From JAWUWD01 sp034112085 (GTDB lineage: Bacteria; Bacteroidota; Bacteroidia; Cytophagales; Cyclobacteriaceae): DNA of 10,775 nucleotides. Both the position numbers and the translations under genes were made by a program. Every line of letters starts with the position of its first letter. The first letter of the stretch is position 1. Shown piece after piece: positions 6,154 to 10,775 of this stretch. The notes beneath the pieces were generated by a model that was not told the DNA's origin, did not search any database, and was given only the letters and a program-made list of their open reading frames with translations. The stretch is from positions 1-10,775 of the forward strand of contig JAWUWD010000096.1 in assembly GCA_034112085.1 (NCBI GenBank). The letters run 5' to 3'.

Positions 6154-7302
6154 CTACTTTTTGTTTACAGAACTTTCTTCCTTATTCCATTGGGTAATGC
6201 GCAATATCTTATCGAAGATTTCTGTGTTTTCATAGATGCCAGCAAACTCCTCGGCACCCGGTCCATAGGCGAATACAGGAATCAATGTAGCAGAATGTCC
6301 ATCTGTTGAGAAGGTCATCTCAAGCTGATTGTAATCGCTATAACTCGATCCATCTTCCTTTTCGACTGTTTTTGAAGACAGCGTAAATCCACCTGTTTCG
6401 TGATCAGCCGTGACAATGACCAATGTATTTCCATCTTGCTCTGCATAATCCAAGGCTGCACCGATGGCATCATCAAAGTCAATCAGTTCTGACACCAAAT
6501 AAGCGCCATCATTGTCATGGCCACCCCAGTCTATCTGGGAACCTTCGACCATCATGAAAAAATCAGCACTATCCTTACCAAGGAACTGCGTCCCCAATTT
6601 GGTGGCCTCTGTCAGAAAATCTCCTCTGCCTTCTGAAACAGGAGGCATTTCATTTTCAGCCAATAAGTAGGCTACTTTCTCACTAGAGCTGATGTCAGAG
6701 AAGTTGCTAAGTGCAGTCGTATCGATGTGGAAGTTTTTTTCTTTGAGCTCACCGAGTAAGTTTCTTCCATCTTTTCGTTGATCAAAATAGCGTTTTCCAC
6801 CACCGGCAAAGAAATCCACTTCTGATTTCACCATTTCTAAGGCGATATCTTCTGTAAGACTTCTACTCACTGCATGTGCATAAAAACTAGCTGGCGTAGC
6901 GTGGGTGATAGAAGAAGTAGCAATCAGTCCACTTTTGATATTTCTAGAAGAAATAATCTCTACCAAGTTTTCGACAGAAGTAGAGTCATCAGCTACTCCA
7001 ATGGCCCCATTGTAGGTCTTCACTCCACTGGCAAAGGCAGTAGCGCCTGCAGCGGAATCTGTTATCTTTTGTCTCGAAGAAGAGGTTTTGATCAATCCCA
7101 TATGCTTGAATCGCTCATAATTCGGAGCAGTATCTTTGAAATAGAAAGCAGAAGAGATCTGTGATAGTCCTGTGCCATCAGCAATGAGCAGGATTACATT
7201 TTTTGGGGTATTGACTTCTGAGGTAGGGGTGTCTTGAGTAGTACAGGCAAATTGAGTAATTAGGAAAACCGCTAATATGACCTTGATGAATTTTATTTGC
7301 AT
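6154..7302 (-). CDS. Alkaline phosphatase, PhoA superfamily, exported
   Basis: Exported metal-dependent phosphomonoesterase of 382 residues that frees phosphate from organic esters outside the cytoplasm. The N-terminus is a signal sequence ending at C20. This may be a lipoprotein cysteine, but Q-F-A before it is a poor lipobox, so ordinary Sec cleavage is possible. The active site is complete. By E. coli PhoA equivalence the nucleophile is S83 in T-D82-S-A-A-G, the phosphate-binding arginine is R147, and the first zinc site is D258, H262 and H336. The second is D42, D300 and H301, and the third metal site is D42, T136 and E253. H134 and W259 replace E. coli D153 and K328, the His/Trp type known from Vibrio and the Antarctic TAB5 enzyme, which is of similar length. 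The residue spacings (134-147, 253-258-262) match E. coli exactly. It is transcribed alone; no Pho-box repeats were recognised, but an inverted repeat lies just upstream. Large insertions seen in E. coli PhoA are absent. Confidence 0.96.
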   Translation of the reverse strand: MQIKFIKVILAVFLITQFACTTQDTPTSEVNTPKNVILLIADGTGLSQISSAFYFKDTAPNYERFKHMGLIKTSSSRQKITDSAAGATAFASGVKTYNGAIGVADDSTSVENLVEIISSRNIKSGLIATSSITHATPASFYAHAVSRSLTEDIALEMVKSEVDFFAGGGKRYFDQRKDGRNLLGELKEKNFHIDTTALSNFSDISSSEKVAYLLAENEMPPVSEGRGDFLTEATKLGTQFLGKDSADFFMMVEGSQIDWGGHDNDGAYLVSELIDFDDAIGAALDYAEQDGNTLVIVTADHETGGFTLSSKTVEKEDGSSYSDYNQLEMTFSTDGHSATLIPVFAYGPGAEEFAGIYENTEIFDKILRITQWNKEESSVNKK

Positions 7303-7334
7303 TCTGATTTCTTTGAAATGATTCTGAGGTAAAA

Positions 7335-7360
7335 ATAACCTCTATTTCTAAGAAGGTTAT
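7335..7360 (-). promoter_or_regulatory. Inverted repeat upstream of alkaline phosphatase
   Basis: ATAACCT at 7335-7341 and AGGTTAT at 7354-7360 form perfect 7-base arms with a 12-base spacer, beginning 33 bases before the phosphatase start codon. A further GAGGT at 7326-7330 pairs with ACCTC at 7338-7342, so three related half-sites overlap. The location fits an operator; a switchable leader hairpin is also possible. The binding protein is unknown. Confidence 0.35.
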
Positions 7361-7575
7361 CATTTGACTGTTAAGTTATTATTATAAATCTACTTAGTGC
7401 TTCTACATGACTCTTGACTTCGCCCTATTCACAGTTATGTGGAAGAATCTAGGAGGTTATTTACGCTTACTTCTTCAATGCTCAGTGTCCTTTGCAAGTG
7501 ACTCTGATCGAGGTTAGTGATATTAGTGAAGTGGAGGAGGAGATAGGTGGTGGTTTGATTGACGGGCACTATAGA

Positions 7576-7610
7576 GATATGGCAGGCGTGAAAATCACAC
7601 CTGCCATATC
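7576..7610 (-). terminator. Strong hairpin, probable terminator of the second permease operon
   Basis: GATATGGCAGG (7576-7586) and CCTGCCATATC (7600-7610) pair perfectly over 11 bases. Inside, 7588-7591 pairs with 7595-7598 round a 3-base loop. The one remaining position, 7587/7599, is a C-A mismatch in plus-strand RNA but a U-G pair in minus-strand RNA, which therefore folds into an unbroken 16-pair stem. It begins 49 bases after the permease stop codon. No T-run follows, so pausing or RNA protection is possible instead of classical termination. Confidence 0.6.
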
Positions 7611-7659
7611 CTAAATCCCTATTCCTGCTATATTTGTGTTGGTTTGATTGCGAACCCTG

Positions 7660-10263
7660 CTATTCATTTTTCAATGATTGAACAGGATTAGCAGCGGCTG
7701 CCTGATAAGATTTAAAGCTAATCGTGAGCGCTCCAATCAATAAGCTAATGATCCCCGCCAATAGAAAGACTTGAGGTTTGAGTACCGTTCTGTACTCAAA
7801 GTTATTGAGCCAGTCTTGCATGAGATAATAACCGAAAGGAATGGACAGTAAGAAAGCTATGAATATGAGTTTAGCATATTCTTTAGATAGCATAAATATG
7901 ATTTGTATTACGCTAGAGCCGAGTACTTTTCTTACGCCTATTTCCTTTGATCGCTGTTCTGCAGTAAACGCTGAAAGACCGAACAAGCCAAGACAAGAAA
8001 TCAGAATAGATATTCCAGTGAAGATATTCACGAGCATGCTGGCGGTTTGCTCACCTTGGTAACTCTTTTCTAATGCTTCATCTGAGAATCGATATTGAAA
8101 CTCATTGGCAGGGTATAATCTCTTCGTTAAATCCTCGATTTCGTTTATGCCTTGACTGATATCACCTTCCAAGCGAATCATGATGCTCGAAGACCGGGAA
8201 GGATCAACACAGCTGATGATGAGCGGAGCGATAGATTCATGGAGATTTTGCATATGAAAATTTTTCACCACACCGATAATCTCACCCTCGATTCCCCAAA
8301 ACGAAAGTCGCTTTCCTATTGCGTCAGAAAACCCCATCATCTCAGCAGCCACTTCATTGATAATAAAATTTTTGCTATCGTTAAATTCTTTTGCGAAGGC
8401 TCTTCCTTGCTGCATTTCCATGCCCATTGTCGCTATGAAATCCTCATCCGTTAGTATGATGTTGACTTCATAACCTTGCGTGGGATCTTTTCCTTCCCAA
8501 TCTGCAGAGCTAGTGGATCGTCCGTAGGAGAGTGGATTCCCTGAGGTAGCGGACACGGCTGTTACCTGAGCGATCTTCATGAGCTCTATTTTGTAGGCAG
8601 TCAATTGCTCCAAGGAATCTATATTCAACCTTACATCTAATAAGTTTTCTTTATCTAATCCCAAGTCTTTATTCAACGCATAGTCTAGCTGTTGGTAGAT
8701 CACCGAAGTGCCAATAATGAGCAGTGTTGATATGGCAAACTGAAAAACAACCAATGCTTTTCTAATATTACTTGAGCCACTTTTTTTCTGAGCGCCACCT
8801 TTGAGCGACTGAATAATGCCTGTAGCCGGTAATATGATTGCAGGATAGCTGCCTGATATAAGGGTGATCCCTAAGACTAACCCTAGGATAGCTATCCAGC
8901 TATCTGTACTAAGGAAATCAACCATCAAGTTTTTATCTACCAGCTGATTGAAAGAGGGTAGGAGGAGGAGGACCAGACCTACGGAAATGATGACTGTTAC
9001 GAGAGAAAAAAGAAACGCCTCTGTGAAAAACTGGTAGGCAATGGAATTCTTATGCGCGCCCATTACTTTTCTTAACCCTATTTCTTTTGATCTACGATCT
9101 GAACGGGCGGTAGTGAGGTTCATGAAATTGATACAGGCAATCAACAAAAGTGCTAGGCAAACTACCGCCATAATTCTCACGTATTCAATGCGTCCTCCGT
9201 TTACTATCCCATTGTCAAAGTTTGAATAGAGATAGTAGTCTTGGAATTTATGGAGAATGAGTGTTTCATCTCCGGCATTTGAGGAACCTTTCGTATGGTC
9301 GATGATCTCATTAAACACGCGATCTGCGACTACTGCTACCTGAGTTGGGTCTTTGATGGTGAGGTAAACATTGAAACTACCATTTCCCCAATCGTCTACC
9401 CATTCATTGCGAGAGATAAAAGATTGAGCAGGAAGCAGCCAATCAAAATCTAAAGATGATTCATCTCCTGGATCTTCAAAAATGCCAACCACTTTTGCCT
9501 CGTCTTCACCATCCAGTAGAATGGTATTCCCAATAATATTGGAAGTGAGTACATCCCCAAAATAACTTTGAGCAAAACTCTTTGATAATAAGATTCCTGA
9601 GGGATCTTGAAGTGCTGTTTGTTGATCTCCGAGAATCAGTGGAAATGAAAACACTTTTAGAAAAGATGGAGTTGCAAATCGACCATCTTGCTCTGAGGCT
9701 TTATCACCGATTCCTAAAGTCACCCCCATAGATCTACTTAAGAGAACTACTTCATCAACTTCAGGGTATTCTGCTTTGATCAAGTCTGCGGCAGGTTTAG
9801 GAACAGTCTCAGTAGTAATATAGTTACCATCGGACTGCTTCATGTTTCTGAAGAGCTCATAGGTGCTTTCACCATTTGAATGAAATTTATCTTTGCTCAC
9901 TTCATCATTGACCCAAAGTAGAATCAATAAGCTGGAAGTGATACCAGTGATTAGGCCTAATAAGTTCAGCAGCGTATAGCCTTTGTACATCATGGCGTTT
10001 CTGCGGGCGATTTTTAGATAATTTGATAGCATAGCGTAGTTGATTTTGTTGTTAAAGGGTTGAAAGTTTCTGACTATACCTGGCCGAAAAAGCAAAAGCA
10101 CTTCTTTCCAGATATTGAGTTTAGCCGTTATTTTGGTTTTTTGATGTTGGTCTTTGTACAGTTCTAGCAAGTCACCTTCCACATCTTCTATAAGATCGGG
10201 ATTACAAAACCACCTCAATAATTGAAGTGGGATCCAAGGAAGAGAGTTCGAGTTGTTTTTCAT
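7660..10263 (-). CDS. ABC transporter permease, FtsX/MacB type with prefix domain
   Basis: Complete inner-membrane permease subunit of 867 residues; substrate unknown. It opens with the Bacteroidota prefix domain (about 10-75) containing W18-F-C20, P22-D-L and E29-G-D-L-L-E-L-Y36. TM1 (about 97-118) leads to a MacB-like extracytoplasmic domain (about 120-355). The first FtsX domain follows (TMs about 363-386, 412-435, 455-475) with R-S-K-E-I-G-L-R-K-V-M-G-A at 391-403. A second unit repeats the plan: TM about 500-523, extracytoplasmic domain about 525-740, then TMs about 743-766, 795-815 and 832-852, with R-S-K-E-I-G-V-R-K-V-L-G-S at 771-783. Eight membrane segments in two repeats is the family norm. 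The ATG overlaps the PadR stop as ATGA, implying translational coupling. No ATPase is encoded in the window, so a shared ATPase from elsewhere is inferred. MacB-type relatives work as mechanotransmission pumps for peptides, toxins or lipoproteins. Confidence 0.97.
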   Translation of the reverse strand: MKNNSNSLPWIPLQLLRWFCNPDLIEDVEGDLLELYKDQHQKTKITAKLNIWKEVLLLFRPGIVRNFQPFNNKINYAMLSNYLKIARRNAMMYKGYTLLNLLGLITGITSSLLILLWVNDEVSKDKFHSNGESTYELFRNMKQSDGNYITTETVPKPAADLIKAEYPEVDEVVLLSRSMGVTLGIGDKASEQDGRFATPSFLKVFSFPLILGDQQTALQDPSGILLSKSFAQSYFGDVLTSNIIGNTILLDGEDEAKVVGIFEDPGDESSLDFDWLLPAQSFISRNEWVDDWGNGSFNVYLTIKDPTQVAVVADRVFNEIIDHTKGSSNAGDETLILHKFQDYYLYSNFDNGIVNGGRIEYVRIMAVVCLALLLIACINFMNLTTARSDRRSKEIGLRKVMGAHKNSIAYQFFTEAFLFSLVTVIISVGLVLLLLPSFNQLVDKNLMVDFLSTDSWIAILGLVLGITLISGSYPAIILPATGIIQSLKGGAQKKSGSSNIRKALVVFQFAISTLLIIGTSVIYQQLDYALNKDLGLDKENLLDVRLNIDSLEQLTAYKIELMKIAQVTAVSATSGNPLSYGRSTSSADWEGKDPTQGYEVNIILTDEDFIATMGMEMQQGRAFAKEFNDSKNFIINEVAAEMMGFSDAIGKRLSFWGIEGEIIGVVKNFHMQNLHESIAPLIISCVDPSRSSSIMIRLEGDISQGINEIEDLTKRLYPANEFQYRFSDEALEKSYQGEQTASMLVNIFTGISILISCLGLFGLSAFTAEQRSKEIGVRKVLGSSVIQIIFMLSKEYAKLIFIAFLLSIPFGYYLMQDWLNNFEYRTVLKPQVFLLAGIISLLIGALTISFKSYQAAAANPVQSLKNE

Positions 10264-10598
10264 GTAAAGTCAAATTCAAAAGCAGTGGAAGGGATAGCCG
10301 TCCACAGTTTCTGTCTCGTTTCCATTACTTGCTCTAGTGCTTCCTTACCAGATCTTGTGACTTTGAAGTATCGCTTGCGCTTGCCTCCACGCTCAGCAGT
10401 GGCTTCTCCAAATTCTGAGTTTAAGTAACCCTTTTTTTCAAGTCTACTAAGAGCTGTTCGCATAGCTCCTACACTGACTTTTCTGTTGAGTTTGGATTCT
10501 ATCTCTTCCTTGATTGAAATGCCATATGCGTTCTCATAGAGTACGGCTACGGTTAGCAGCACTACTTCTTCAAATTCACCAATTGAATATTTACCCAT
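10260..10598 (-). CDS. PadR family transcriptional regulator, upstream of second permease
   Basis: Winged-helix regulator of 112 residues, PadR family, with the same opening M-G-K-Y and the same L-N-R-K-V-S-V-G-A block (residues 37-45) as the PadR at 1846-2190. The wing is rich in positive charge (E-R-G-G-K-R-K-R-Y-F-K-V-T near 69-81), suited to DNA contact. The C-terminal helix (about 85-105) is short, as in the small PadR subfamily. Its TGA shares bases with the ATG of the permease, so one transcript carries both and the permease is probably translated by coupling. Autoregulation through the promoter block at 10662-10690 is likely but inferred. The 5' leader from that block to the ATG would be about 55-60 bases. 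It probably arose by duplication with the first PadR and then diverged to about 57% identity by hand count, so ligand specificity may differ. Confidence 0.95.
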   Translation of the reverse strand: MGKYSIGEFEEVVLLTVAVLYENAYGISIKEEIESKLNRKVSVGAMRTALSRLEKKGYLNSEFGEATAERGGKRKRYFKVTRSGKEALEQVMETRQKLWTAIPSTAFEFDFT

Positions 10599-10655
10599 AT
10601 TACTTATTTGATACTTGTCGATTAGAAAGAGATGCTGTCATGGCAGAATCTATTT

Positions 10656-10691
10656 AAGTCCTAAAAGTAATTAAAATATAAAAGTCCTAAA
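10656..10691. repeat. Direct repeat AAGTCCTAAA, two copies
   Basis: The 10-mer AAGTCCTAAA occurs at 10656-10665 and 10682-10691 with start-to-start spacing of 26 bases. The two copies bracket the -7-like element of the PadR promoter, a placement expected for repressor half-sites. Only the outer one has a counterpart (TTAGGA on the minus strand) in the first cassette. Confidence 0.4.
10662..10690 (-). promoter_or_regulatory. Putative promoter/operator of the second PadR-permease operon
   Basis: On the minus strand this reads TTAGGA, 15 bases, TACTTTTA, almost the same arrangement as upstream of the first PadR (2219-2246, spacer 14). The block ends 64 bases before the PadR start. Conservation between two otherwise diverged upstream regions supports a role in transcription or PadR binding. 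Confidence 0.45.
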
Positions 10692-10775
10692 CGCAGTCTT
10701 TATAAATAGGTTGGGCTTGGATTTGTAATTCTAGTTTAAGGGTTAGAAGAGTGGGCTTTTTCAATTTTCTTCTCA

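Larger units (their letters stand above)
7303..7659. other. Intergenic region between permease and phosphatase genes
   Basis: This stretch holds the inverted repeat near the phosphatase start (7335-7360), a strong hairpin (7576-7610) and an 11-base direct repeat TGGTTTGATTG at 7551-7561 and 7640-7650. A plus-strand frame is open from 7453 to 7614 (53 codons), but it has no ATG near its beginning and no recognisable similarity, so it is not called a gene. Confidence 0.6.

Noticed and set aside
7303..7440. Pho box upstream of alkaline phosphatase
   Set aside because: I looked for spaced direct repeats like CTGTCAT and found only one loose match, with no second repeat in register.
7841..9229. 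Plus-strand open frames opposite the second permease
   Set aside because: The minus-strand frame is continuous over 867 codons with conserved motifs, so these are shadows.
1..10775. CRISPR array, tRNA, rRNA, insertion sequence or defence system
   Set aside because: No regularly spaced repeats, no cloverleaf or rRNA sequence, no transposase motif and no nuclease or toxin genes were found. The CPBP (Abi) name alone does not make a phage-defence locus.

Overview
The window looks like chromosomal DNA from a marine-type Bacteroidota, most likely order Cytophagales. This rests on family content and style, not on a marker gene. It holds large FtsX/MacB-type ABC permeases with the Bacteroidota N-terminal prefix domain, each behind a small PadR regulator. 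It also has a LytS/LytTR two-component pair, lysine-rich signal peptides, weak Shine-Dalgarno sequences and AT-rich intergenic DNA. No mobile element, CRISPR array, rRNA or tRNA was seen.

Layout, left to right. (1) Positions 1-2190, minus strand: a PadR regulator followed by an ABC permease that runs off the left edge. The permease opens at a TTG start overlapping the PadR stop (TTGA). (2) 2191-2573: a divergent intergenic region with a likely PadR promoter, an inverted repeat and a palindrome, but no convincing gene. (3) 2574-5863, plus strand: a secreted NTF2/SnoaL-like protein, a CPBP intramembrane protease homologue, a LytS-type sensor kinase and a LytTR response regulator. (4) 5864-6153: a convergent intergenic stretch. 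(5) 6154-7302, minus strand: an exported alkaline phosphatase with a complete metal site and the His/Trp variant of the third metal site. (6) 7303-7659: an intergenic region with an inverted repeat near the phosphatase start and a strong hairpin, probably the terminator of the next operon. (7) 7660-10598, minus strand: a second, complete PadR-permease cassette (ATGA overlap). Its upstream region, at the right edge, shares a promoter-like block with the first cassette.

How the parts fit: the two PadR-permease cassettes are paralogous in gene order, reading direction, 4-base overlap and upstream DNA. Each PadR probably senses a ligand and controls its own permease. Neither cassette has its own ATPase, so the partner ATPase must lie outside the window. 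The plus-strand block and the phosphatase sit between the two cassettes. The kinase and response regulator almost certainly form one signalling pair. A link to the CPBP protein and the NTF2-like protein is suggested only by co-orientation. I found no clear undescribed system. The best leads are the shared PadR-cassette promoter block and the CPBP-LytS-LytTR neighbourhood.
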